Source of the DNA: Dubosiella muris
Lineage (GTDB): Bacteria > Bacillota_I > Bacilli_A > Erysipelotrichales > Erysipelotrichaceae
Reading direction: 5' to 3'
Assembly (NCBI RefSeq): GCF_004793885.1
Contig: NZ_SRYG01000020.1
Coordinates: 1 to 52,897 of the forward strand
DNA length: 52,897 nucleotides
In this document: positions 35,751 to 43,562 of the stretch, piece by piece
Position numbering within the stretch: position 1 is the stretch's first letter
Layout of the letters: each line of letters opens with the position of its first letter
The notes under the pieces: generated by a model
Told to the model about the DNA's origin: nothing
Database searches by the model: none
The model's input: the letters and a program-made list of their open reading frames with translations, nothing else
Position numbers and translations under genes: made by a program

Positions 35751-35954
35751 ATGTCAAGTCCGGCTCAAATCCGTGCTAGCAACAAATACAATAAGAAGAA
35801 CACCGTCCTCAAAGGCATTCGATTTAACAAGAATACCGAAAAAGAAATGATCGAGTGGCTCTCTGACAAAGCGTTCGGCCCGTATGTCAAAGCCCTGATC
35901 GCCGCGGATATGCGTTCGCAGGAGGATGCTTCGAATCAAGATCGTTGCCAGTAA
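35751..35954 (+). CDS. Small ribbon-helix-helix-like protein (CopG/Arc type)
   Basis: The 67-residue protein is basic, with KGIRFNKNTEKEMIEWLSDK followed by AFGPYVKALIAADM. A beta-strand followed by two helices is the plan of CopG/Arc-type DNA binders, often small regulators of plasmids or toxin-antitoxin units. No partner toxin is adjacent. It has its own good promoter and terminator. The upstream AAAGGA is a modest ribosome-binding site. DNA binding is inference. Confidence 0.65.
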   Translation: MSSPAQIRASNKYNKKNTVLKGIRFNKNTEKEMIEWLSDKAFGPYVKALIAADMRSQEDASNQDRCQ

Positions 35955-35955
35955 C

Positions 35956-35993
35956 AAAAAAGGTGATTCCATTTGGAAGAATCACCTTTTTTG
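35956..35993 (+). terminator. Terminator of the CopG-like gene
   Basis: AAAAAAGGTGATTC and GAATCACCTTTTTT pair around a short loop; the stem ends in a T-run. Confidence 0.9.
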
Positions 35994-36076
35994 CTGGCAG
36001 CCTCGGCACCTACGATTACGGACAGGGTTGTTATAAAAAAAGTTCCCATCCGAAGATGAGAACATTCATTTCAATA

Positions 36077-36152
36077 TGGTGGAGCGTAGGAGGATCGAAC
36101 TCCTGACCCCCTGCGTGCAAAACAGGTGCTCTCCCAGCTGAGCTAACACCCC
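36077..36152 (-). tRNA. tRNA-Ala (UGC), copy 2
   Basis: Identical in sequence to copy 1 at 35390-35465, with encoded CCA. Confidence 0.95.
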
Positions 36153-36170
36153 ACATCATAATTCAGCAAA

Positions 36171-36247
<77 letters not shown>

Positions 36248-36266
36248 ATTCGCTGAATACTTAGTT

Positions 36267-36295
36267 ATAATACCCCGTAAATGCGGGTTTGTCAA
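36267..36295 (-). promoter_or_regulatory. Promoter of tRNA cassette 2
   Basis: TTGACA and TATTAT, 17-bp spacer, as in copy 1 but with an unrelated spacer sequence containing a CCCGCATTTACGGG hairpin. Confidence 0.85.
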
Positions 36296-36312
36296 ACTTT
36301 TTTTTAAAATTG

Positions 36313-36858
36313 TTACTTTGTCTGTTCGCTTTCGATTTGCGACAACGCGGCCATCGGCTCATACGCTGTCGATACAAGCGTCATGACATGCTCGCTCATA
36401 AAGCGATCGGCCAGCATTCCATTGAGCAAAGAAAGCAGCGAATCGTAATACCCGTTGGTACTCAAAATCACAAGCGGCTTATGGTTTTGGTCGAGCTGCT
36501 TCAACGTCAGGATTTCAAAAAACTCCTCGTACGTTCCGATACCGCCTGGCATCATAATAAAGGCGTCGGCCAAATCCTCCATTTTCTGTTTGCGCTCCCG
36601 CATCGTATTCGTAAAAATAAACTGGGTGCAATCCTTCGCCAAAATGCCGGGCTGGTCAAAAAATTTAGGAGCCACGCCAATCGACGTTCCGCCATTTTCA
36701 AGCACGCCGCGATTGACAGCGCCCATGATTCCCGTGGCGCCTCCGCCAAACACCAGTTCGATTTTCTTTTCCGCCATTTGTTTTCCAAGTTCGTATCCTG
36801 CATTCAAATACGCTTGATCAATGTCGTTGCTGCTTGCGCCATATACACAAATTCGCAT
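36313..36858 (-). CDS. LOG family protein (TIGR00730, cytokinin-riboside monophosphate phosphoribohydrolase-like)
   Basis: Probable nucleotide 5'-monophosphate phosphoribohydrolase. Family motifs: MRICVYGASS, VFGGGATGIMGAVNRGVLENGG and MMPGGIGTYEEFFE (PGGxGTxxE). Length 181. The ATG at 36858 follows AAGGAGGATCATGC; upstream in-frame residues are not supported. Physiological role in bacteria is often purine salvage or signalling. Confidence 0.93.
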   Translation of the reverse strand: MRICVYGASSNDIDQAYLNAGYELGKQMAEKKIELVFGGGATGIMGAVNRGVLENGGTSIGVAPKFFDQPGILAKDCTQFIFTNTMRERKQKMEDLADAFIMMPGGIGTYEEFFEILTLKQLDQNHKPLVILSTNGYYDSLLSLLNGMLADRFMSEHVMTLVSTAYEPMAALSQIESEQTK

Positions 36859-36973
36859 TGCATGATCCTCCTTTTTATCCTCTCTAGTGTAGCACGCCTG
36901 TCTTCCCAAACGCCATTTTACGCATCCCTCACCTTTGCGTTTCCGCTTTGGATTGTCCCCTTAAGCAAATATT

Positions 36974-37002
36974 TTGACGGTTTCCGCCATTCCATTTACC
37001 AT
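36974..37002 (+). promoter_or_regulatory. Candidate promoter of the 31-residue peptide gene
   Basis: TTGACG and TACCAT with a 17-bp spacer, 26 nt before the start codon. Confidence 0.5.
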
Positions 37003-37028
37003 AAAACCAGAAAGGAAGGTGTACCTCA

Positions 37029-37124
37029 ATGTATATCACAATCAACGGACTCGCCTTCTTCATTCTTATTGTCGTCGCCGTTCTCATCGGAATCGGTGTC
37101 GGATTTTTTCTAGGAAGAAGATAG
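37029..37124 (+). CDS. Small single-helix membrane peptide (31 residues)
   Basis: MYITINGLAFFILIVVAVLI is followed by a Gly-rich helix end and a basic GRR finish. One transmembrane span with a positive C-terminus. It has AAAGGAAGGTG 7 nt before the ATG, a plausible promoter and a perfect terminator, so it is likely real despite its size. Similar small membrane peptides (e.g. YneF-like) act in membrane or stress functions; this assignment is inference. Confidence 0.6.
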   Translation: MYITINGLAFFILIVVAVLIGIGVGFFLGRR

Positions 37125-37147
37125 GCCATTCCATTCTTGATCCATCC

Positions 37148-37178
37148 AAAAGGGATAGTAAGCCGCTATCCCTTTTTT
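37148..37178 (+). terminator. Terminator of the small membrane peptide gene
   Basis: AAAAGGGATAG / CTATCCCTTTT, 7-nt loop, with a T-run. Confidence 0.85.
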
Positions 37179-37203
37179 GATTCCACCCAACTCTCGAAAA
37201 CAC

Positions 37204-37234
37204 AAAAAGCTGCCGGCATTGACTCGCCAGCAGC
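37204..37234 (-). terminator. Terminator of the GH1 gene
   Basis: Stem GCTGCTGGC / GCCGGCAGC (one mismatch) followed by five T on the minus strand. Confidence 0.7.
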
Positions 37235-37249
37235 CTGAAAAGAAGGCTC

Positions 37250-38641
37250 TTATTTTTCCAATCCATTGCGCATCGAAACCTTCCGATACCATGTTCCCGA
37301 TCGTTTCATCGTTCGCCTTTGATCGCTCAAATCGACTTCAATCAAACCGTACCGGTTGCGGTACGCGTTGTTCCAGCTCCAGCAGTCCAGCGCCGCCCAC
37401 ACATGAAACCCGAAACAATCGGCTCCCTCCTGTATCGCTTGATGCAGCCATTCGAGATGCTCCTCAAAAAACGCGATCCGGTACGCATCGTCGATCACGC
37501 CCTCCGGATCCCGAAAGCGCTCCTCGTCGTGCACCCCTATGCCGCACTCCGAAACAAACCACGGCGTATCGGGATACAACGTTTTCATCGCCATCGCCAC
37601 ATCGTACAACGCGCGAGGAAAGATTTCCCAGTTTTTCGACGCATTGACTCGCTTTTGCGGCCAGTCGTAATGCGCGTAGTACCGGTCCGGCAGCCAGCCC
37701 GTTTCCGTGATCGAATCCGGGGCCTGCACCCGGGTCGGATGATAATAGTTGATGCCCGCAAAGTCGATCCGGTTCGCCATCAAAAGCGCTTCGTCTTCCT
37801 CCTTCGCGTTCCACAACACCCCATCACGACGCAAAACATCCACCAGCTCTTCGGGGAAACGTCCAAGAATACTAACATCCAGAAACGACCGCCAATGAAA
37901 CCAGTCAAAGAACCGCGCCGCGTTTTGGTCCGCCTCGCCGTTTGATTTCGAATACGCCGGTGTCACATTCACGATCAAGCCGATTTTTCCCTTCAAGCCC
38001 AGCTTTCGATATTGCTCCACCGCCATCGCGCTCGCCAGACAAAGATGGTATAAAACCTGCACGCCGCGGCGGCCTTCGCCTTTCAAACCCGGATAGTGGT
38101 AGCCATACAAGTATCCTCCATCCACAATGACCATCGGCTCGTTGAACGTCGTCCAGAAACGTACATCGTTTCCAAAGCATTCAAACGCCGTTTTCGCGAA
38201 CTTCGCGAACAGCTCCACGACGTGCCGGCTTTCCCAGCCGCCATACCGCTCAAACAAAATCGTCGGCATGTCGAAGTGGTGCAAATTAAGCACGAGCTCG
38301 ATCCCGTTTTTCTTCGCCGCCTCGATCATCGAGCGGTAAAACGCCACGCCCTGCGCGTCCGGCTTTCCGGTTTCAAAATCGGCAATCAGCCTTGTCCATT
38401 GCACGCTTGTGCGAAACGAGTGGATCCCCGCCTCTTTCATCCGCCGGAAATCCTCCTCGAACCGGTGGAAAAAATCACTCGTCACGTCAGGCCCCACGCC
38501 GTCGAAGAAATCCTCCCTTCGCGTCCGATACCACGTGTCCATGATGTTTTCGTATCGTTTTCCGGCCCAGCCTTCGCTTTGCGGGCCGCTCATCGCCGCG
38601 CCCCACCAAAAGCCATCCGGGAATTTTAAAAACGTCTTCAT
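37250..38641 (-). CDS. Glycoside hydrolase family 1 enzyme
   Basis: Probable 6-phospho-beta-glucosidase/galactosidase or beta-glucosidase. MKTFLKFPDGFWWGAAMSGP is the GH1 N-terminus; acid/base Glu lies in WTTFNEPMVI and the nucleophile in WFVSECGIGVHDEERF (SECG replaces the usual TENG). HSFRTSVQWTRLI and LNLHHFDMP are conserved. Length 463 is usual. A 33-bp stretch coding for RTRREDFFDGV is repeated inverted at 39873-39905. The peptide fits GH1 relatives, so this copy is probably the original. Confidence 0.92.
   Translation of the reverse strand: MKTFLKFPDGFWWGAAMSGPQSEGWAGKRYENIMDTWYRTRREDFFDGVGPDVTSDFFHRFEEDFRRMKEAGIHSFRTSVQWTRLIADFETGKPDAQGVAFYRSMIEAAKKNGIELVLNLHHFDMPTILFERYGGWESRHVVELFAKFAKTAFECFGNDVRFWTTFNEPMVIVDGGYLYGYHYPGLKGEGRRGVQVLYHLCLASAMAVEQYRKLGLKGKIGLIVNVTPAYSKSNGEADQNAARFFDWFHWRSFLDVSILGRFPEELVDVLRRDGVLWNAKEEDEALLMANRIDFAGINYYHPTRVQAPDSITETGWLPDRYYAHYDWPQKRVNASKNWEIFPRALYDVAMAMKTLYPDTPWFVSECGIGVHDEERFRDPEGVIDDAYRIAFFEEHLEWLHQAIQEGADCFGFHVWAALDCWSWNNAYRNRYGLIEVDLSDQRRTMKRSGTWYRKVSMRNGLEK
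38495..38527 (+). repeat. 33-bp perfect inverted repeat, left copy
   Basis: Reads CACGCCGTCGAAGAAATCCT and continues for 13 more bases, ending CGCGTCCG. Lies inside GH1 codons. The right copy is at 39873-39905, 1345 bp away in the opposite direction. Confidence 0.98.
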
Positions 38642-39862
38642 CGCCCGTCTTCTCCCTTTTCCAGGTCAGCGCCGAACAAAAATCGCCCTTCAGCACCGCC
38701 ATCTCGCCGTTGGCTCCATTAAAGCGTAGCGGCACCCGCAAGCCGCCCGCTTTGAGCACCGCGCCGTCGATCGAACAGCCTTCGATCGTATATTTCGCGT
38801 TCGCCTCCACCCCCGGAACGCACACCCGCTCGTTTCGGGAAACCCGCAAATCAGCCACCGTGCTGTAAAATCCCGTCAAATACGTCGCCTTGTTTCGGGC
38901 GATGGCCGTCCACGCCCGCCATCCTTCGTGTTTCGGATGGACATACAACGTGCCATTCAAAATCAGCGGCTGCATCGCTTTATATTCCGCGATCGCCCTT
39001 TTCAGCTGCTCCTTTTCTTTTGGTGCGCACTGGCAAAGATCCAGTTCCAAGCCGAGGATCCCGAACACCGCCACATGCTCCCGCATCGTCAAACTCGTTT
39101 TTCGAAACGTCTGGTGGTTGGGCACCGCCGAAATATGGTTTGACATGCACGCCATCGGGTACGCCAGCGCGCATCCCGCCTGAATGTCCAAACGGGCGAA
39201 GGCGTCGGTATTGTCGCTCGTCCAGATTTGCGGCGCGTAATACAGGATGCCCGCATCAAACCGGCCCCCGCCCGACGCGCACCCTTCCACAAGCACATGC
39301 GGAAAATCGTTCGCGATTTTTTCATGTAGCGCGTAAACCCCCTGGATATACCGGTGATAAAATTCCTTTTGCGAGCGCCCCTGCGACGCGAGATACGGGG
39401 AATACGCCTCCGTCACATCGCGGTTCATGTCCCACTTGATGTAGTCGAGCTTCGTCTGCTCGATGATTGTTTTCATTTGCGCGTACACCGCGTCCACGCA
39501 CGCCGGATTGGCAAAATCAAGCACGAGCTGCCCCCGGCCGTAGCTGTACCGGCCTTGCGGCGGACGGACGACAAATGCCGGATGCGCGGCATAAAACGCG
39601 GCGTCCTCGTTGACCATTTCCGGCTCGAACCACAAGCCAAACTGCATTCCCGCTGCGTGGATCTTCCTGGCGAACGCGCCAAGCCCTTCCGGAAATTTTT
39701 TCCGGTCCGTATGCCAGTCGCCAAGCGACGACCGGTCGTTGTCCCGATGGCCGAACCAGCCGTCATCGACGACAAAGCAGTCCACCCCGAGGGCGCGTGC
39801 CTCTTCGGCAAGCCGCAGCAGTTTTTTTTCGTTCAAATCAAAATACATCGCTTCCCAGCTGT

Positions 39863-40084
39863 TCAAAACGACCGGACGCGAAGGGAGGATTTCTTCGACG
39901 GCGTGACGCCTTCCAGGCCAAATGTAGCGGGCAGGTATTGAATGATGATGGCGATGGACGCGAACATCGTCGCCGGGAAAGCGACCATGAAACCATCGCG
40001 CAGCGAGCAAAGATATTTGTTGGTGGAAACCATTTCGGCAAACGGGCCGATTTTTTCCATCAATTTGTCTGTCAATCGGTTCAT
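39863..40084 (-). pseudogene. Truncated PTS IIC (lactose/cellobiose family)
   Basis: The first ~57 residues are a normal EIIC start (MNRLTDKLMEKIGPFAEMVS, then YLCSLRDGFMVAFPATMFAS and IIIQYLPATFGLEG). The next codons come from the 33-bp repeat and then GH36, so the protein ends after 73 residues in VTPSKKSSLRVRSF. About 350 residues of membrane channel are absent. Promoter side and GGAG ribosome-binding site remain intact, divergent from AraC. Confidence 0.85.
39873..39905 (-). repeat. 33-bp perfect inverted repeat, right copy at the IIC/GH36 junction
   Basis: Exact reverse complement of 38495-38527. It fills the space between the last normal IIC codon and the first recognisable GH36 codon. 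Confidence 0.98.
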
Positions 40085-40141
40085 TGTGTATTTCTCCTTC
40101 TGTTTTATGATGTCGACAGCACCATTATAAAGATGAAAGCG

Positions 40142-40171
40142 CAACCATCCTATAGATGGTTGTGATATAAT
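40142..40171 (+). promoter_or_regulatory. Inverted-repeat operator and extended -10 box between IIC and AraC
   Basis: CAACCATC CTATA GATGGTTG is a perfect 8-bp-arm inverted repeat at 40142-40162, followed by TGATATAAT (extended -10, TATAAT 40166-40171), 34 nt before the AraC start codon. Position fits autoregulation and control of the divergent sugar operon. Confidence 0.6.
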
Positions 40172-40204
40172 TATGGAAAAATGTGACTTTGGAAAGGAGA
40201 ACTT

Positions 40205-41065
40205 ATGCGCATCACGACCAATTCGACGGATTTTTACTTTAACGCCGAGGCGATGGTGTACACGCAAGGCTACGAGGAGTGCGAACCGGGGCATTCGTAT
40301 GGTCCGGCGGTGCGAAAAAGCTTTATGATCCACTACGTGACCCAGGGAAAAGGAATTTTCAAGGTGAACGGGCAAACGTATCGTCTGTCGCGCGGCGATT
40401 TGTTTTTTATCGTGCCGGGACAGGAAATTTATTACGAGGCCGACAAAGACGACCCCTGGGGATATGGATGGATCGGCATGACGGGCGCGCACATCGACAT
40501 CGAGTCGTATTTGCGAAGAACTTCCTTTTTCGACTCGCCCATCGCACACTACGCGCAAAACTACGATTTATCGCTGCTTTTTATTGAAATGCAGCGGGCG
40601 TACGTGTCGCCTTTTGAAATCCGCGATCTCGCGCTGAATCACGTGTTGTACAAGTTTCTGGCGTTTCTGGTGCTTCATTTTCCAAACCAGAACAAGGAAG
40701 CGAAAAGAAGTTCCAAAGACTACATCAAGGAGATCATGACGTATTGTTTGAGCCACGTCGACGTTCCGATCCGGGTGCAGGATGTCGCCGACTATACCGG
40801 GCTGCACCGCTCCTATCTTTCCCGCCTGTTCAAGCAGGAAACGAACCTTTCCTTGAAAGAGTATATTTGGAAAACGAAAGAGGAGGAGGCGTGCCGGCTG
40901 CTCATTCAAACCGAACTGCCGATCCATGTCATCGCCCGTTCGGTCGGGTTTGAGGACTCGCTTCACTTTACAAAAATATTTACCCAGAAAATCGGATCGT
41001 CTCCGAAAAAATACCGTCAAATGAAATCCGGTCCGGGAAAGGAGGATAACGATGAGCCTGCATGA
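40205..41065 (+). CDS. AraC-family regulator of the alpha-galactoside/PTS operon
   Basis: N-terminal cupin effector domain (SFMIHYVTQGKGIFKVNGQTY, LSRGDLFFIVPGQEIYYEAD) as in RafR/MsmR, then the double HTH (VPIRVQDVADYTGLHRSYLS and IHVIARSVGFEDSLHFTKIF, ending GSSPKKYRQM). Length 286 is typical. Divergent from the IIC start and followed by a 14-nt overlapping gene. Since its targets are broken, the regulator may be on the way to decay, but its own frame is intact. Confidence 0.93.
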   Translation: MRITTNSTDFYFNAEAMVYTQGYEECEPGHSYGPAVRKSFMIHYVTQGKGIFKVNGQTYRLSRGDLFFIVPGQEIYYEADKDDPWGYGWIGMTGAHIDIESYLRRTSFFDSPIAHYAQNYDLSLLFIEMQRAYVSPFEIRDLALNHVLYKFLAFLVLHFPNQNKEAKRSSKDYIKEIMTYCLSHVDVPIRVQDVADYTGLHRSYLSRLFKQETNLSLKEYIWKTKEEEACRLLIQTELPIHVIARSVGFEDSLHFTKIFTQKIGSSPKKYRQMKSGPGKEDNDEPA

Positions 41066-41381
41066 AAAACGGGAAGCTCGCACCGACGCCCTCATTCAAA
41101 TTAGTCAAATGCTTGCCAACGGCAAAGAAAACTTTTATCAATTTCTCGAAACAGAGGAAGGAAAAAGGCTATACAAGCTGGCTATGACCGAAGTCGTCGC
41201 GGAAATCGAGATCTCGATTGCGCAAGGAGAAATCACATTCGACTTCGACGAAGGCGATTATTTGCTCAACGAATACAATGAAAACGACCGGCGCGAAATC
41301 GGCCAGATCCTGACGCGCCATCTCGGGCGCGCCCTTCAGGACATTGTCGATGTGCTCAACAAGCCGAAGATCCAGTCATAA
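41052..41381 (+). CDS. Hypothetical acidic helical protein in the AraC operon
   Basis: Unassigned; 109 residues, soluble and mostly helical (REARTDALIQISQMLANGKE, FLETEEGKRLYKLAMTEVVA) with an acidic middle (FDFDEGDYLLNEYNENDRRE). The ATG overlaps the AraC stop by 14 nt and follows AAGGAGG 6 nt upstream, so it is translated with the regulator. A role in sensing or modulating AraC is only suggested by position. Confidence 0.7.
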   Translation: MSLHEKREARTDALIQISQMLANGKENFYQFLETEEGKRLYKLAMTEVVAEIEISIAQGEITFDFDEGDYLLNEYNENDRREIGQILTRHLGRALQDIVDVLNKPKIQS

Positions 41382-41382
41382 A

Positions 41383-41405
41383 AAAAAACTGTCCGCAGAC
41401 AGTTT
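41383..41405 (-). terminator. Terminator facing the kinase operon
   Basis: AAACTGTC CGCA GACAGTTT with a run of eight T on the minus strand. It lies beyond the plus-strand terminator, so the two convergent transcripts overlap by over 100 nt. Confidence 0.75.
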
Positions 41406-41497
41406 CGCTCTATATTTTCGCTCGGCTCTTCCAAAACAAACCCTATCCACGACCTGGCCGATCGTGAACGCGCAAAAGCAGGAAGCTTGCTTCATAA

Positions 41498-41532
41498 AAG
41501 GCCCTTTTCTACGCAGAAAACGGCTTTTTTTC
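41498..41532 (+). terminator. Plus-strand terminator overlapping the kinase gene end
   Basis: Stem GCCCTTTTCT / AGAAAACGGC (one mismatch) with seven T on the plus strand. It covers the kinase stop codon and probably ends the AraC transcript. Confidence 0.7.
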
Positions 41533-42456
41533 GTTGTGTATCGCGGTTTGCCAGGCTCGATGAAAAGCGGCGATCGTCGAATACCGTTTGTCTGGAGCCG
41601 GATCGACGGCCCGGCAAACGACAGCGTACGCTTGTTCGTTCAGCGACCATTGAGCAAGCGCGCAAGGCACAACGCGGCAGTCTTTGTATCGGCGCTTCAC
41701 TTCCTCTTTCGTGTACGTCCCGAAAAAATCGAGTAGCAGCGCGCCGAGCGTAAACACGTTGGTTCGCTCGTCGATTACGGCCCCTTTCTCGTATTCCTCG
41801 GGCGCTTTCAACCGTTTCGTTCCCCAGTAGTCAGCACCGATTTCGTTGGTGAGCGGTCCTTTTTGAAAGAGGTCGATGTCGCAAATCATGATCTGGTCTT
41901 TCGCAAAATCATACAGGAGGCTTCCATCATAAAAGTCGACCGCCACATACCCTTTTTTGACCACGGTTTCCAAAAAGGAAAACATCGCGTCCACCACAGC
42001 GAGTTTTTGAAGGGCCGGTAATTGTTTGAATCGTTCTCTCGGATCCGTCTGTCCGTTTTTATAGCGGTCAAAATTCCAGTGTTCAAACAAACAGTCCCCT
42101 TCGCACCAGTCGAACACGGCCGCATAACCGTCTTCGACCGGATACGCGTCAAGCAGTGTGATCAAATACGGATGTTTTAGCTCTTCATACAATTTCACCG
42201 CGTGTTTCAACGTTTCGATGGACTGACCGGGTGAAATTTCCGCCTCGACGGTATCCATGCCCGCCACTTTGACGAAGCGTTTTTTCTGTCCGTCGTCCAT
42301 TCCGAAGCATACGCATCCGGAGCCGGTCGCGTCGATGACGGAAAACACCTCCCCGTAGCGTTTGAGCCATGCAAAATCGTGTTTCGTGTTGAGATGGAAG
42401 CGAAGCCCGTCCACCTCGTGTACGATTGGATCTTTTTTCTTTTCGTTCAAATACAT
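41509..42456 (-). CDS. Protein-kinase-like protein with altered catalytic motifs
   Basis: Eukaryotic-type kinase fold: FSVIDATGSGCVCFG as a loose Gly-loop, RFVKVAGMD (VAIK lysine), YVAVDFYDGSLLYDF in the catalytic-loop place (Asp kept, His-Arg replaced), MICDIDLF for DFG, and LKAPEEYEKGAVIDERTNVFTLGALLLDFF for APE and helix F. Catalytic Asp and metal Asp are both present, so activity is possible, but the changes leave doubt. No transmembrane or sensor part. Overlaps the GNAT gene by 10 nt, implying shared function. Confidence 0.78.
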   Translation of the reverse strand: MYLNEKKKDPIVHEVDGLRFHLNTKHDFAWLKRYGEVFSVIDATGSGCVCFGMDDGQKKRFVKVAGMDTVEAEISPGQSIETLKHAVKLYEELKHPYLITLLDAYPVEDGYAAVFDWCEGDCLFEHWNFDRYKNGQTDPRERFKQLPALQKLAVVDAMFSFLETVVKKGYVAVDFYDGSLLYDFAKDQIMICDIDLFQKGPLTNEIGADYWGTKRLKAPEEYEKGAVIDERTNVFTLGALLLDFFGTYTKEEVKRRYKDCRVVPCALAQWSLNEQAYAVVCRAVDPAPDKRYSTIAAFHRAWQTAIHNEKKPFSA

Positions 42457-42902
42457 TCTCCCTTTCGTTTCATATACAAAAGCGGATACGGACCGCCCTG
42501 CTCATCGCATTCCGTTCTTTTGTACACTTCAAAGCCCATCTTCTCGTAAAATCCTTTCGCCAGCGGATTTTGCTCGTTTACCGCCAAATCGTGAATCGCG
42601 TATTGATCCATTCCGTATTGAAGCAGCGCTTTGCCAAATCCTTTTCCGCGTTGTTCCTGCGCAATAAACAGCATTTCCAGATGCTGGTTCGCGATCCCCA
42701 TAAAGCCAACCGGGACTTGTTTTTTGTTTTCGATCAAAACCAAACAAGGAACATCCCGCAACGCCTGCGGTACATATTCCTTGATCATTTGAATTTCCTC
42801 TTCGGACAGGAATAGATGCGTCGCGCGCACCGAGCTTTCCCATACAGCCAGCAGCTGGTTCACCAATGCATCCGGCCGTTCTTTCACTTCTATGATTTTC
42901 AA
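42447..42902 (-). CDS. GNAT-family acetyltransferase
   Basis: N-acetyltransferase with unknown acceptor. Acetyl-CoA loop LFIAQEQRGKGFGKALLQYG (QRGKGFGKAL), then LAVNEQNPLAKGFYEKMGFEVY. Length 151 is normal. It precedes the kinase-like gene with overlap, its stop codon lying inside the kinase start; the pair could modify one substrate in turn. Confidence 0.9.
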   Translation of the reverse strand: MKIIEVKERPDALVNQLLAVWESSVRATHLFLSEEEIQMIKEYVPQALRDVPCLVLIENKKQVPVGFMGIANQHLEMLFIAQEQRGKGFGKALLQYGMDQYAIHDLAVNEQNPLAKGFYEKMGFEVYKRTECDEQGGPYPLLYMKRKGECI

Positions 42903-42943
42903 ACGATATTCTCCTTCCTATGGTCTAAGGAAAAGGGGTAGTA

Positions 42944-43360
42944 TTACCTACCCTTATGTTTGTTTTTCCTTTTTTGCCGTTTCAATTCAAACTGCCGCTT
43001 TTTCTTTGTTTTTCGTTGCTCTCCGCTTAAAGTCCTACGCTCGATTTTCAACTGCTCCCGCTGTAATTTCAAAGCCTGCTGTGATTTTGTCCCCATTCCG
43101 ATATTTTGCGTCTGTTTCCGCACTTCACGCTGTACCCGTTTCGGATTGCAGCTTAATTCTTTTCCATCCGTTGCCACAGCCGGACTAAATCGTAGCCGCT
43201 GATAATTTTTCAGAACAAAATCATAAACCTCATAGTCTTTAGGTTCCGCCCCAAACGTAACCTTACAAACGGATAGCTTGCCTTCGGCGACACGTTCAAA
43301 CACACCTACCCAAAAAGGGTCTTCAAAAAATACTGTTAACTTTCCCGAAATTTTGTTCAC
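42944..43360 (-). CDS. yjdF: YjdF family protein (DUF2992)
   Basis: Conserved Bacillota protein that is often controlled by the azaaromatic-sensing yjdF riboswitch; function not settled. Start GTG with AAGGAGG 7 nt upstream. N-terminal MNKISGKLTVFFEDPFWVGV and EGKLSVCKVTFGAEPKDYEV are typical, followed by a basic C-terminal half (REVRKQTQNIGMGTKSQQAL, QRKTKKKRQFELKRQKRKNK). The C-terminal half looks nucleic-acid binding. Confidence 0.9.
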   Translation of the reverse strand: MNKISGKLTVFFEDPFWVGVFERVAEGKLSVCKVTFGAEPKDYEVYDFVLKNYQRLRFSPAVATDGKELSCNPKRVQREVRKQTQNIGMGTKSQQALKLQREQLKIERRTLSGEQRKTKKKRQFELKRQKRKNKHKGR

Positions 43361-43384
43361 GACAATTCCTCCTTAAAATGATTG

Positions 43385-43500
43385 TGATGAACAAAGAACG
43401 GACGACCCTAAGGAGGGAGGGTTACTTACACCTAAATAGTGTGACTGGACTACCTACCAGTTCTACAAGTTAGACTTGCGTTGTGTTTTTATCTTTGTGC
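43385..43500 (-). ncRNA. Candidate yjdF-motif (azaaromatic) riboswitch
   Basis: Minus-strand leader before yjdF has stacked hairpins: ACTGG TAGGTAGT CCAGT, CACACTATTTAGGTG and ACCCTCCCTCCTTAGGGT. CCTCCTT in the last loop (43410-43416) is an exact anti-Shine-Dalgarno to AAGGAGG at 43368-43374, a simple way to switch translation. Family match is by gene association and shape, not by a covariance model. Confidence 0.6.
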
Positions 43501-43562
43501 CTATACATTACCTCACTGCTTCTTCTTTTTCTAGATAAAATGTTTATCTTCTCACATAAAAA

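Larger units (their letters stand above)
38487..39905 (-). pseudogene. Alpha-galactosidase (GH36) lacking its N-terminal third
   Basis: Cleaves terminal alpha-galactosides when complete. The catalytic barrel is intact: RPVVLNSWEAMYFD, VDDGWFGHRDNDRSSLGDW, LDYIKWDMNRD (nucleophile Asp), VLVEGCASGGGRFD and WTSDNTDA (acid/base Asp). The N-terminal beta-sandwich (~320 residues) is missing: upstream of RPVVLN the frame runs into a 33-bp repeat and then antisense-frame PTS IIC sequence, without a start or ribosome-binding site. At the 3' end the frame runs ~50 codons beyond the GH1 start, so its natural stop may also have been lost. Confidence 0.85.

Noticed and set aside
38495-39905. Phase-variable invertible segment
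   Set aside because: Flipping between the 33-bp repeats restores neither IIC nor GH36 and would break GH1; no recombinase gene is nearby. A rearrangement scar or assembly chimera fits better.
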